Assembly (NCBI RefSeq): GCF_001908105.1
Contig: NZ_MKGQ01000012.1
Span: forward strand, 8,326-72,325
Length of the DNA: 64,000 nt
Origin: Xenorhabdus eapokensis
GTDB lineage: Bacteria; Pseudomonadota; Gammaproteobacteria; Enterobacterales; Enterobacteriaceae
Direction of reading: 5' to 3'
The position numbers and the translations under genes were made by a program. This document shows positions 29,118 to 37,644 of this stretch, one piece after another (the stretch's first letter is position 1; each line of letters opens with the position of its first letter). A model generated the notes under the pieces. That model saw only the letters and a program-made list of their open reading frames with translations, ran no database searches and was not told where the DNA came from.

Positions 29118-29342
29118 ATGGAAGTCTTTATTGCTACTTTTATCTTTTTCTTGCTGGCTTTTGCAGGCATGGCGTTAGGCTATATTTTTAAGCGCAAGAG
29201 CATTCAAGGAAGCTGTGGTGGCTTGGGAAGCATCGGTGTGGAAAAAGTTTGCGATTGTCCTGAACCGTGTGATGCCCGTAAAAAACGCATGGCGAGGGAA
29301 ACTGCCCGTCAAGCACAGTTAGAGAAGCATCGTATTCTTTGA
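29118..29342 (+). CDS. nqrM: NqrM, Na+-NQR maturation protein
   Basis: 74 residues from the ATG at 29118 (GGGGAGG upstream; the preceding GTG at 29115 is less well spaced). One membrane helix (about 4-24) followed by a cysteine-rich tail with CGG, CDCPEPC (about 46-60). NqrM is needed to deliver the iron between NqrD and NqrE. It ends the nqr-apbE-nqrM unit, as in Vibrio. Confidence 0.92.
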   Translation: MEVFIATFIFFLLAFAGMALGYIFKRKSIQGSCGGLGSIGVEKVCDCPEPCDARKKRMARETARQAQLEKHRIL

Positions 29343-29381
29343 TATTTCTTACCGTCAGGCACATTTGCTGTTAGAACAAAT

Positions 29382-29413
29382 ACCCTGCTGCCAGATAAAC
29401 AGCGGGGTTTTTG
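29382..29413 (+). terminator. Intrinsic terminator of the nqr operon
   Basis: ACCCTGCTG (29382-29390) pairs with CAGCGGGGT (29400-29408) with one G-T pair, followed by TTTTTG. Located 40 bases after nqrM. Confidence 0.85.
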
Positions 29414-29437
29414 TTGTTTGTTCAGGGATGTGGCTGT

Positions 29438-29953
29438 TCAATGCGCATTAAAAAGGTGACATTCCCTATGGGCTTGATGCAAATAATTTTTCACTGAGCT
29501 TATTGAGATACCCAAATTTTCCGCAACTTCTTTGTAACGCAAGCCCTGGAATTGAATGAGCAGAAATGTCTGCCGGACTTTTGCCGGAAGTTCATCCAGA
29601 GTTTCATCTATCTTTTCTAACTGTTCTAACAGCATTAGTTGATTTTCAGCAGAATTTGCTGAGATTTCAGACTGTTCACTGACATATTCCAGATAATGAT
29701 CTTCCAGTTTTTTTCTGCGCCAGTAATTGGAGAGCGTTCTGCGCGTTATTGTCATTAAAAAAGCTCTTGGCTGGCGGATCTTTTCAAGATCCGAAGATTG
29801 CATCAGTTTGATGAAAACCTCATGAACGAGATCTTCAGCCTGATTGGGATAAGCACTGTTTTGTCTGATCCAGTTGCATAACCAGTGATGGTAATCGGCG
29901 TAGAGTTTCTGGGTAATTTGATTGTGTCCAAATGTGCTTTTTTGCACCGCCAT
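29438..29953 (-). CDS. ECF (FecI/HasI-like) sigma factor
   Basis: 171 residues from the ATG at 29953, starting MAVQKSTFGHNQITQKLYADYHHWL. Sigma region 2 (AEDLVHEVFIKLMQS, about 40-54) and region 4 (LPAKVRQTFLLIQFQGLRYKEVAENLGISISSVKNYLHQA) are clear. Such sigma factors direct transcription of iron- or heme-uptake genes. The neighbouring TonB receptor gene lies upstream on the same strand, and no FecR-type anti-sigma gene is adjacent, which is unusual for a FecIR-type switch. An earlier in-frame start would add 22 residues with no clear homology. Confidence 0.85.
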   Translation of the reverse strand: MAVQKSTFGHNQITQKLYADYHHWLCNWIRQNSAYPNQAEDLVHEVFIKLMQSSDLEKIRQPRAFLMTITRRTLSNYWRRKKLEDHYLEYVSEQSEISANSAENQLMLLEQLEKIDETLDELPAKVRQTFLLIQFQGLRYKEVAENLGISISSVKNYLHQAHRECHLFNAH

Positions 29954-30034
29954 AATGATATTGCCTGATAGTATATAACTGATAATAGTTATTATTTGTA
30001 TTTGATAAGCGGAAGTCAATGCAGCGTTTGGAAA

Positions 30035-30063
30035 CCTAACCCTCTTAAGGTAAGAGGGTTAGG
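30035..30063 (-). terminator. Hairpin between TonB receptor and sigma factor gene
   Basis: CCTAACCCTCTTA (30035-30047) and TAAGAGGGTTAGG (30051-30063) make a 13-bp perfect stem with a 3-base loop, 22 bases after the receptor stop. The following T-run on the minus strand is short (TTTC). Confidence 0.7.
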
Positions 30064-30084
30064 TATTGGAGGGTTAAGTGTCAG

Positions 30085-32394
30085 TTAGAATTGCTGTGAA
30101 ATGCTGAATTTATAATTCCGGCCAATACCTGAAACTGCTTCCCCTAAGTACGGAGAATAATCACGGTTGAACAGGTTATCGATAGTGACTCGTGCTTCAA
30201 ATCCTTTGATAAAATCAGGGCGCCAGCTTGCAAACAGACCGTGCAAGGCATAACCACTGCTCTTTGGTAGTGACCAATTTTTAACCGATGGCTCTTTATC
30301 TGCTGGTGAACGATCTTGTTTACGGATAAAGTCACCTTTCCATCCCATTGCCATCTGCCATTGTGGGATCTTGAACCCTAACATGGCATGTGCAGAAGTT
30401 GGTGGTATTTCCACCAGCCAGGTTTTATGCTCTGACCATGGATCGCGCATAGAAGTATCACGCTGGCCACGTATGGTAGAGAAAGATAATTTTCCGAAGA
30501 GTGTGCGGCTGTCATAGAAGGTTTCTATTTCCAGCCCCTCGATGGTATATCCTGACAGGTTGCGATAGTTAGCTTGTGGTTTTTCACAGTCGTAGTACGG
30601 TATTAAGCCATCAGCTTGGGCTTTACAATAAACTCCACGTTTTTTAAAGATCTCATCTTTACCACGGTTGCGGAATAAGGTGGTACGGATTTGTAGGCTA
30701 TCTTCTTCAAATACCACATTATTGAAGTCGAGAATTGCACCAAGGCGTATCCCTGTCATTCTCTCAACATCGAGATTACGGCTTGAGCCTCTAAGACTAC
30801 CGATCCCTTGTACCTCATATTGTTCATCAACTACTGGTGCACGCCATGTACGGCTGACATCAGCAAACAATGAAAGGTTTTTATTGGCTTGCCACAGAAT
30901 GCCTAAATGGGGTGACCAGCCCGTATAGGTTACACTGTTATAGTCATGATTGATTTCTGGCGATTTATCGTTATATATCGGGGCGTTATTTTCTCTACCC
31001 CTATTTTTAACATGATCATAGCGAACACCCGGTGTGACGGTGACGTTGCCTATTTTCAGGGAATCTTGAATATAGAAGCTGTAAGCTAATTGATCGCCAG
31101 CAGGCATATAGCCTGGCTGATAATAACCATAGTTATAGTTTTTATACTTTATTTTGCTTTTATCGAACATCAGCACGTTGCGTTCGTTTTTATGCCAACG
31201 GGTTCCCACCAGTAATTCGTGTTCAATCATACCTGTTGAGAATACGCTTTTATTGTTGATATCAACCAGATTATCGGTGTAATCAACCCAGCTTTTGTTT
31301 CCCATGGAAAAGCTGTAATTAGCTGTGACATTTTTTGGGCGATGGTCATTTTGCTTAGTTTTTGAATAAGTGTAAATCATCGTCAGGTTCAGCCAAGGAT
31401 TGTCCTCTGGAGCGATATTCCATTTGGCAGTGTAGTTTTGATCAATCTGATTACGAAAAACGAGTTTTCTCTTCCATGCACCATCCCAACCATATGTTTC
31501 TATATCGTAGGCCGAAGGCACATTCATTTTATCTCGTTTGGCCGCCCAAGGTTGCCAGCCATCCGATTCAGATCGCATGGCAGACAAGCTTACTGTATGA
31601 GCATCACTGGGATAAAAGTTGGTTTTCAATAAATAAGATGTTTGGTTGTTTTGTGAAAACTCAAAACGTGTACCATCAGGGCGTTTAACATTGTGCCCAT
31701 CTCGCTTGCTCACATAGAGCAATCCATCAGCAAAACCGTTGGGATCTCTGCCGTATATGGCACCACTATTGATCCACTGCCTGTCATTCGTGTGGTAGCT
31801 TTGTTTGACAAAAGCTCCCCAGTCTTCATCAGGGCGCAACAAATCGTTCGCGTCTTTTGTCACAAGTTTGACCGAACCACCAAATCCACCATTACCGTTG
31901 AGTAAATTGTGTGGCCCTTTATCAACTTCTACACGTTTGATTAACTCAGGCTCGATAAAGACGGAACCCTGACGATATTTTTCAAACCCTTTTGGCGCAT
32001 CGTCCAGTGTGATTTTGATATCTTCCTGGTCACCCATGCCCCAGATATTCAGCGTTTGCCCGCCGGGACGCGGAGAGCCAGACATTAAAACACCAGGAAG
32101 CTGGTCAAGTAACTGAGCAATATTGTCGGCCTGGGTTCGGTCAATATCCTCCTTTTTGAGTACTGAACTTCCTGCACTGGTGCTATTGTGTAAGCTCTCA
32201 ACAACAGAAAGTGTGGGTAATTTTATCACCTCATTTTTCTTTTCAGATTTTTGCTCTTTGGGATCTTCGGTGGCGTAAACCGCACTGGAGAATGCCGTTC
32301 CCAATATTAATGCCCCTGAAAATGTACCTGTTAAAATTTTATGAATTATGGTAGCGATTGGGCGTTTTTCTAATTTTTGACTATTATTTGCCAT
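30085..32394 (-). CDS. TonB-dependent outer membrane receptor, heme/hemoglobin type
   Basis: 769 residues. The N-terminus has an extended signal peptide ending near SSAVYATE (about residue 42), a TonB-box-like LPTLSVVE, a plug domain (NIAQLLDQLPGVLMSG to about 180) and a beta barrel ending in the terminal SISQQF with the C-terminal Phe. TWRAPVVDEQY and SRNLDVERMTG resemble the FRAP/NPxL region of heme and hemoglobin receptors, suggesting a heme or iron-complex ligand; the ligand is not certain. A Fur-like palindrome lies about 70-100 bases upstream, and an ECF sigma gene follows downstream. Confidence 0.87.
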   Translation of the reverse strand: MANNSQKLEKRPIATIIHKILTGTFSGALILGTAFSSAVYATEDPKEQKSEKKNEVIKLPTLSVVESLHNSTSAGSSVLKKEDIDRTQADNIAQLLDQLPGVLMSGSPRPGGQTLNIWGMGDQEDIKITLDDAPKGFEKYRQGSVFIEPELIKRVEVDKGPHNLLNGNGGFGGSVKLVTKDANDLLRPDEDWGAFVKQSYHTNDRQWINSGAIYGRDPNGFADGLLYVSKRDGHNVKRPDGTRFEFSQNNQTSYLLKTNFYPSDAHTVSLSAMRSESDGWQPWAAKRDKMNVPSAYDIETYGWDGAWKRKLVFRNQIDQNYTAKWNIAPEDNPWLNLTMIYTYSKTKQNDHRPKNVTANYSFSMGNKSWVDYTDNLVDINNKSVFSTGMIEHELLVGTRWHKNERNVLMFDKSKIKYKNYNYGYYQPGYMPAGDQLAYSFYIQDSLKIGNVTVTPGVRYDHVKNRGRENNAPIYNDKSPEINHDYNSVTYTGWSPHLGILWQANKNLSLFADVSRTWRAPVVDEQYEVQGIGSLRGSSRNLDVERMTGIRLGAILDFNNVVFEEDSLQIRTTLFRNRGKDEIFKKRGVYCKAQADGLIPYYDCEKPQANYRNLSGYTIEGLEIETFYDSRTLFGKLSFSTIRGQRDTSMRDPWSEHKTWLVEIPPTSAHAMLGFKIPQWQMAMGWKGDFIRKQDRSPADKEPSVKNWSLPKSSGYALHGLFASWRPDFIKGFEARVTIDNLFNRDYSPYLGEAVSGIGRNYKFSISQQF

Positions 32395-32460
32395 AAATTC
32401 CCTGGAATATGATCGAGTGAAATATTATTCAATGTAATAAGTCACCTGAGAAATCAAAAA

Positions 32461-32495
32461 AGGTAAATAAAAATGAGAATTATTTTTATTTACCT
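32461..32495. promoter_or_regulatory. Fur-like box inside a long perfect inverted repeat
   Basis: AGGTAAATAAAAAT (32461-32474) and ATTTTTATTTACCT (32482-32495) form a perfect 14-bp inverted repeat with a 7-base centre. Within it TGAGAAT-T-ATTTTTA (32474-32488) matches the 7-1-7 Fur consensus TGATAAT-N-ATTATCA at 11 of 14 arm positions. It sits between the divergent receptor and lipoprotein genes and could control either or both. Confidence 0.6.
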
Positions 32496-32603
32496 GTGGA
32501 TTTTGGCAAGCATACCATACGATGATGAGGCTTATCCCATAGAGGGTGAGATTTTTAGCATTGAAATTTAAGTTCAATTTCATTAAGTACAAGGGGTTCG
32601 TCA

Positions 32604-33098
32604 ATGAAGAAAAAGATTCTTGGTTCTCTGATCTTGGCAGGTATCGTAGCCTTGATCGCTGGCTGTGATGATGCATCTAAAAAAGCGAAAGATCCGGTAC
32701 AGCAAACTGAAGAAAGCGCAGTGCAAACGAAAACTGAAGCTGAACAAACGGCCACGGGTGTAACGGATAATGCAAAAGATAAAGTACAGGAGATAAAGGA
32801 AAACGCTTTGCGTGAAGGCCATAGTCTGATTGATAAGTCGGCTGAACAAATGAAATCAAAGGTAACGGATATACAGAATCAAGCGACTAAAACAGCGAGT
32901 GATGTAATGGAGGCGATGAAAGCGAAAACAGATGATCTCCAGCATCAGGCCAATGATAAACTCGATCAGCTTTCAGATGCCATGAAGTCGAAAACGGAAG
33001 AAATAAAGTCTGAAGCTAATAAAAAGGCAGATGACTTAATTAATCATCTTAAAAGTAATGATCTTAAAAATGACAATGATAAAAAAGAAGAAAATTAA
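32604..33098 (+). CDS. Lipoprotein with 22-residue amphipathic repeats
   Basis: 164 residues with a lipoprotein signal (MKKKILGSLILAGIVALIAGC, lipobox IAGC). Mature protein is very hydrophilic, rich in Lys, Asp, Glu, Ala and Gln, and predicted entirely helical. From about residue 83 it contains three consecutive copies of a 22-residue repeat beginning MKSKVTD, MKAKTDD and MKSKTEE; a 22-residue (2 x 11) period is typical of apolipoprotein- and LEA-type amphipathic helices. AAGGGG ribosome-binding site at 32591-32596. Divergent from the TonB receptor. Function unknown; an envelope-stress or membrane-binding role is only a guess. Confidence 0.75.
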   Translation: MKKKILGSLILAGIVALIAGCDDASKKAKDPVQQTEESAVQTKTEAEQTATGVTDNAKDKVQEIKENALREGHSLIDKSAEQMKSKVTDIQNQATKTASDVMEAMKAKTDDLQHQANDKLDQLSDAMKSKTEEIKSEANKKADDLINHLKSNDLKNDNDKKEEN

Positions 33099-33148
33099 TT
33101 TATCTTCTGAATTCAAGATGTGTTTAGTATAAAGTGGATTACATCATA

Positions 33149-33173
33149 AGGGTGATCTAACAATGATCACCCT
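33149..33173 (+). terminator. Terminator-like hairpin after the lipoprotein gene
   Basis: AGGGTGATC (33149-33157) and GATCACCCT (33165-33173), 9-bp stem with 7-base loop, followed by an AT-rich but not T-only tail. Confidence 0.6.
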
Positions 33174-33283
33174 AATTATTTGCAACTTAAATCCAGCCTT
33201 GATTTCTTATTCTGTCTTGACTTACTTATCTATTTAAAAGTAGGTTATGGGTGGGCTTTGTAAATGATAATCAGGATATAATA

Positions 33284-33580
33284 ATGGAAATAAAATATAG
33301 CATAGGAAGACAGAATCCCGAATTAATTCAGCAAGCATTTGCCATTCGTAAACAAGTATTTACGGATGAGTAGGGGTTTGATGCAGAGATTGATATTGAT
33401 GAATATGATGATATTGCTTTGCATGTGGTGGTATTTGATGGTGAAGAACCAATAGGGGTATTACGGGCGATCCCGAAAGATAATAACATGCTCAAAATAA
33501 TTATTACTATTCGTAATGTAAATACGGGAAAGGTGAGTGTTCAAATAATATTGCTTGAACATCTCAATTTCCCGTATTAG
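33284..33580 (+). pseudogene. GNAT acetyltransferase pseudogene (in-frame TAG, truncated)
   Basis: From the ATG at 33284 the frame reads MEIKYSIGRQNPELIQQAFAI then RKQVFTDE, followed by TAG at 33371-33373, then GFDAEIDIDEYDDIALHVVV and ALHVVVFDGEEPIGVLRAIP. The pattern IRKxVFxxEQGF...D..D..A.H.V......PIGxLR is the N-terminal half of GNAT-family acetyltransferases, where the position of the stop is a conserved glutamine; a single CAG to TAG change explains it. After RAIP the acetyl-CoA binding region is missing and the frame runs into a 58-base inverted repeat, ending at 33580. So it is both nonsense-mutated and truncated. Confidence 0.75.
33521..33578. repeat. 58-base imperfect inverted repeat ending the GNAT pseudogene
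   Basis: AATACGGGAAA (33521-33531) pairs with TTTCCCGTATT (33568-33578) in an 11-bp perfect stem; inner arms GAGTGTTCAA (33535-33544) and TTGAACATCTC (33555-33565) pair with one bulge. It may be a terminator for convergent transcription with betA or a small non-autonomous palindromic element that truncated the gene. Confidence 0.6.
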
Positions 33581-33631
33581 TGATTTATTCAGTCTTTATA
33601 AGAATAAATTGATTGATCAACTGTTTTTTAT

Positions 33632-35296
33632 TCATTGCCGGACAGGTACATCATTGGCGACATAATATGTCGCCTGACTGCGGGGCAGAGGAGAAATTCC
33701 CCTGATTTTATCGGCAATTTTTTCAGCCATCATAATGGTCGTGGCATTTAAATTACCGGTAATAATTGTTGGCATCATCGAGGCATCAATCACCCGCAAA
33801 TTTTCAATGCCATGTACACGTCCTTGACCATCCACGACCGCCATTTCATCTGTGCCCATTTTACAACTGCATGATGGGTGAAATGCTGTTTCAGCATGTT
33901 CACGAATAAAGGCATCTAGCTGTTCATCGGTTTGAATTTCAACACCTGGGCTGATTTCACGCCCGCAATATGGCGCCAGCGCAGGTTGCGCCATGATTTC
34001 CCGCGTAATGCGAATAGCAGCCCGGAACTCCTGCCAATCTTGTTCTGTTGACATGTAGTTGAATAAAATACTCGGATGCTGACGTGGGTCTCGCGATTTA
34101 ATTTTTACCCGACCACGGCTTGGGGAACGCATAGAGCCTACATGAGCCTGAAAACCATGTTGATTGACGGCATGACTACCATTGTAATTAATGGCAACAG
34201 GCAGGAAATGAAATTGAATATTTGGCCAGGCAAATTTTTCGTCGGTACGAATAAAGCCACCCGCTTCAAATTGATTGCTGGCACCAATACCTGTTCCTTT
34301 GAATAGCCATTCAGCACCAATTTGAGGTTGGTTATACCATTTCAATGCGGGATAGAGGGAAATGGGTTTGAGGCATTCATACTGCAAGTACATTTCAAGG
34401 TGATCTTGTAAGTTTTGCCCAACGCCCGGCAATAGATGCACCGCAGGAATACCAAGCTCATTTAATATTTCTTCGGGGCCAATACCTGAGCGTTGCAAAA
34501 TTTGTGGAGATGCGATCGCACCGGCGCAGAGTAAAATTTCTTTACGCGCTTTCGCCTGAGTTAAAGTTGCGCTATTGCCGTGATAAAAATTGACGCCAAC
34601 GGCTGTCTTTCCTTCGAATACGAGGGTATTAGTTAACGCATGAGTCATGATAGTGAGATTGGCGCGTGAACGAGCTTGATCCAGGTAGCCACGGGCTGTG
34701 CTGGAGCGGCGTCCTTGCGGGGTGACGGTGCGATCCATTGGCCCAAAGCCTTCTTGCTGATAGCCATTCAGATCGTCAGTACGTGGATAACCCGCCTGAA
34801 TACCGGCTTCTACCATCGCGTGAAAGAGTTCATTGTTTCCTGCCTTGGGTGTTGTGACACTGACAGGCCCGTCTGCACCATGATAATCATTTTCGCCAAT
34901 ATCCCTTGACTCAGCTTTGCGAAAGTAGGGAAGGCAATCAAGATAAGTCCAGTCTTCCAGCCCTGGTTGTGTTGCCCAATGATCAAAATCCAGCGCATTA
35001 CCACGGATGTAGCACATGCCATTGATAAGTGATGATCCACCCAGCCCCTTACCACGCCCGCACTCCATACGCCGGTTATTCATATGAGGTTCGGGATCGG
35101 TTTCATAAGCCCAGTTATAACGGGTTCCTTGCAAGGGATATGCCAGCGCCGCTGGCATTTGAGTACGGAAGTCGAATCGGTAATCCGGCCCGCCTGCTTC
35201 CAGCAGCAGAACAGTGACGTTGGCATCTTCCGTTAAACGAGTTGCAAGCACGTTACCCGCTGAACCAGCACCGATAATAATGTAATCAAAAACCAT
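33632..35296 (-). CDS. betA: BetA, choline dehydrogenase
   Basis: 554 residues, GMC oxidoreductase family. FAD-binding start [22 protein letters not shown] (residues 3-24), [14 protein letters not shown] (about 82-95), and the active-site region HPSCSCKMG with the conserved His late in the sequence. It oxidises choline to betaine aldehyde (and can continue to glycine betaine) at the inner membrane. It is the last gene of betI-betB-betA, 27 bases after betB, as in E. coli. Confidence 0.96.
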   Translation of the reverse strand: MVFDYIIIGAGSAGNVLATRLTEDANVTVLLLEAGGPDYRFDFRTQMPAALAYPLQGTRYNWAYETDPEPHMNNRRMECGRGKGLGGSSLINGMCYIRGNALDFDHWATQPGLEDWTYLDCLPYFRKAESRDIGENDYHGADGPVSVTTPKAGNNELFHAMVEAGIQAGYPRTDDLNGYQQEGFGPMDRTVTPQGRRSSTARGYLDQARSRANLTIMTHALTNTLVFEGKTAVGVNFYHGNSATLTQAKARKEILLCAGAIASPQILQRSGIGPEEILNELGIPAVHLLPGVGQNLQDHLEMYLQYECLKPISLYPALKWYNQPQIGAEWLFKGTGIGASNQFEAGGFIRTDEKFAWPNIQFHFLPVAINYNGSHAVNQHGFQAHVGSMRSPSRGRVKIKSRDPRQHPSILFNYMSTEQDWQEFRAAIRITREIMAQPALAPYCGREISPGVEIQTDEQLDAFIREHAETAFHPSCSCKMGTDEMAVVDGQGRVHGIENLRVIDASMMPTIITGNLNATTIMMAEKIADKIRGISPLPRSQATYYVANDVPVRQ

Positions 35297-35323
35297 TGTT
35301 ATCTCCTCTGTTTCAGGCGTGGA

Positions 35324-36802
35324 TTAAAATAGGGAGGCAAAGTTGCCTAATTCCACCTGGATTGATTTGGTTTGAGTGTAATTTTGTAGTGTGATCAGCC
35401 CATTTTCTCGGCCGATGCCAGAATGTTTATAACCGCCGACAGGCATAGCTGCCGGAGATTCTCCCCAGGTATTGATCCAACAGATCCCTGCTTCTAGTTG
35501 GTGGATCACGCGATGTGCGCGGGAAAGATCTTTGGTGACTAAGCCGGCACCCAGGCCATAATGTGTGTTATTGGCTCGGTTAATGACTTCATCTTCCGTT
35601 TCATAAGTCAGGATAGACATCACGGGTCCAAAAATTTCTTCCTGTGTAATCAACATATCATCAGTACAATCACTGAATACTGTTGGCGCAACAAATGCAC
35701 CTTTCGCCAGTTCGCCTTCCAGCAGGCGCTTGCCGCCACAAAGCAGACGGGCATGACTGTTTTTGCCGCTTTCGATATAGCGTAAAACAGATTCCATATG
35801 TGGGAAGCTTACCAGAGGGCCAAAGTTAGTGTTGGGATCGAGAGGTGAACCAATGCGAATACGCTTAACACGTTCAAGAATTTTTGCTTCAAATTGTGAG
35901 AGCAATGCCTTGGGGACAAAGACGCGTGTTCCGTTCGTACAAACCTGACCTGAACTGAAAAAATTTGCCATCATGGCAATATCCGCAGCACGATCCAAAT
36001 CGGCATCAGCAAAAATGATCAGCGGAGACTTGCCACCTAATTCCATCGTGACTTCTTTTAGGGTGGAAGCTGAAGCATTTGCCATAACCTTTTTGCCTGT
36101 CACGATACCGCCAGTAAAAGACATTTTGGCGATTTTAGGGTGAACAGTCAGATAATGCCCGACCTCATGGCCGGCGCCAGTCAAAACATTGAAAACACCA
36201 TTTGGCAAACCGGCTGCGGTATAGATTTCAGCTAACTTTAAGGCAGTGAGAGAAGTGACTTCACTGGGTTTGAAGATCATAGCATTGCCGGCAGCCAGAG
36301 CGGGGGCTGATTTCCAGAGGGCAATTTGGATAGGGTAGTTCCATGCGCCGATGCCCGCTACGATCCCCAATGGTTCACGGCGTGTATACACGAAAGAAGA
36401 TTCACGTAATGGGATCTGTTGGCCTTCAAGGGCTGGAATTAAGCCAGCATAGTATTCCAGCACATCGGCACCCGTGACGATATCAACCTGTTGGGTTTCA
36501 GAAAGGGGTTTGCCGGTATCCAGTGTTTCCAATTCAGCCAGTTCATCATTGCGTTCACGCAAGATATTTACCGCCTTGTGTAAGATCCGTGAACGTTCCA
36601 CCGCAGTCATGGCTGCCCAGATTTTCTGTCCTTTTTGGGCGCTTTCAACTGCTAAATTAACATCTTGTTCTGTGGCAGACTGAAATTGAGCAATAACTTC
36701 GCCACTAGCTGGGTTAATGGCGTCAAAAATTGTATTATCAGGATTGGTGCTATCTACATAAGCACCGTGGATATAAAGTTTTTGTAATCCAAAATGGGTC
36801 AT
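35324..36802 (-). CDS. betB: BetB, betaine aldehyde dehydrogenase
   Basis: 492 residues, aldehyde dehydrogenase superfamily. The catalytic Glu is in [14 protein letters not shown] (about 252) and the catalytic Cys in [16 protein letters not shown] (about 286-287). It uses NAD+ to make glycine betaine, an osmoprotectant. Only 24 bases separate it from betI upstream. Confidence 0.96.
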   Translation of the reverse strand: MTHFGLQKLYIHGAYVDSTNPDNTIFDAINPASGEVIAQFQSATEQDVNLAVESAQKGQKIWAAMTAVERSRILHKAVNILRERNDELAELETLDTGKPLSETQQVDIVTGADVLEYYAGLIPALEGQQIPLRESSFVYTRREPLGIVAGIGAWNYPIQIALWKSAPALAAGNAMIFKPSEVTSLTALKLAEIYTAAGLPNGVFNVLTGAGHEVGHYLTVHPKIAKMSFTGGIVTGKKVMANASASTLKEVTMELGGKSPLIIFADADLDRAADIAMMANFFSSGQVCTNGTRVFVPKALLSQFEAKILERVKRIRIGSPLDPNTNFGPLVSFPHMESVLRYIESGKNSHARLLCGGKRLLEGELAKGAFVAPTVFSDCTDDMLITQEEIFGPVMSILTYETEDEVINRANNTHYGLGAGLVTKDLSRAHRVIHQLEAGICWINTWGESPAAMPVGGYKHSGIGRENGLITLQNYTQTKSIQVELGNFASLF

Positions 36803-36826
36803 AGATTCTCCTTAAGAGTCTATCTA

Positions 36827-37435
36827 TTAGGTGATAAATCGGGGCTTATCAGATGCTTCGAGTTTCTGTTCGATGTAATCGATCGTAATTTTGAATGCTC
36901 CTGCCATATCGAAAGGCTTCCTGCTTAATGCACTTCGCAGCCAAATGCCGTCAATCAACGCCGCAAGGCCTTGTGCAGCCAGCCGTGCTTCTGCTTTTGG
37001 CATGGCATGCTTAAATTCAACACAAAGATTGGAATACAAACGGCGTTCATTGATTTGTTGTAACCGATACAAATTTGGTTGGTGCATGCTACTCGCCCAG
37101 AATGCTAACCAGGTTTTCATTGCAGCGCTGTTGATCTGGCTGGGATCAAAATTCCCTTCGACAATGGCTTTCAACCTTTGCGTGGGCGTTGCGTTATCGA
37201 GCAGGCATAATCGGCGTGCTACAGCCATTTTTAGCTGATGTAATAGATAACGCATAGTGGCTTCCAACAGGCCGTCTTTATCCTTGAAATAGTGGCTGAT
37301 AATACCGTTGGAAACCCCTGCTTTTCGGGCTATTTGTGCAATAGTCGCTTCCTGCATTCCAACTTCATTCACAACGATTAATGTTGCATCAATGAGTTGT
37401 TGTTTTCTTATCGACTGCATTCCAATTTTTGGCAT
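36827..37435 (-). CDS. betI: BetI, TetR-family repressor of the bet genes
   Basis: 202 residues starting [60 protein letters not shown]: the N-terminal HTH (about 30-52) matches BetI. Choline relieves repression of both betT and betIBA in E. coli. A perfect palindrome in the betI-betT space is its probable operator. Confidence 0.95.
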   Translation of the reverse strand: MPKIGMQSIRKQQLIDATLIVVNEVGMQEATIAQIARKAGVSNGIISHYFKDKDGLLEATMRYLLHQLKMAVARRLCLLDNATPTQRLKAIVEGNFDPSQINSAAMKTWLAFWASSMHQPNLYRLQQINERRLYSNLCVEFKHAMPKAEARLAAQGLAALIDGIWLRSALSRKPFDMAGAFKITIDYIEQKLEASDKPRFIT

Positions 37436-37486
37436 GATTTTATGCTCAGCAAATCAATTATTCGGACAGTATTAAACTTTTTTTTA

Positions 37487-37500
37487 ATTGAATGTTCAAT
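37487..37500. promoter_or_regulatory. Probable BetI operator
   Basis: ATTGAA-TG-TTCAAT is a perfect palindrome with a 2-base centre, in the 209-base betI-betT divergent region. It matches the TetR-type BetI site form (ATTGAACGTTCAAT-like) known from other bacteria. Confidence 0.75.
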
Positions 37501-37644
37501 CAAAATTAAATATGTTTTATCACAATAATTTTACAAAAAAGGCGGGGTTTTATTTAATATGGTTTAAATTTTTCATCTAATTCAATTGGTTATGTAGTTT
37601 ATGTTTTTCATGTGTTTTAATGCTATTAATTTCAGGAACTGCCT

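Noticed and set aside
33371..33373. TAG in the GNAT frame as a recoded sense codon
   Set aside because: No sign of amber suppression or downstream recoding element, and the gene is also truncated at its 3' end.
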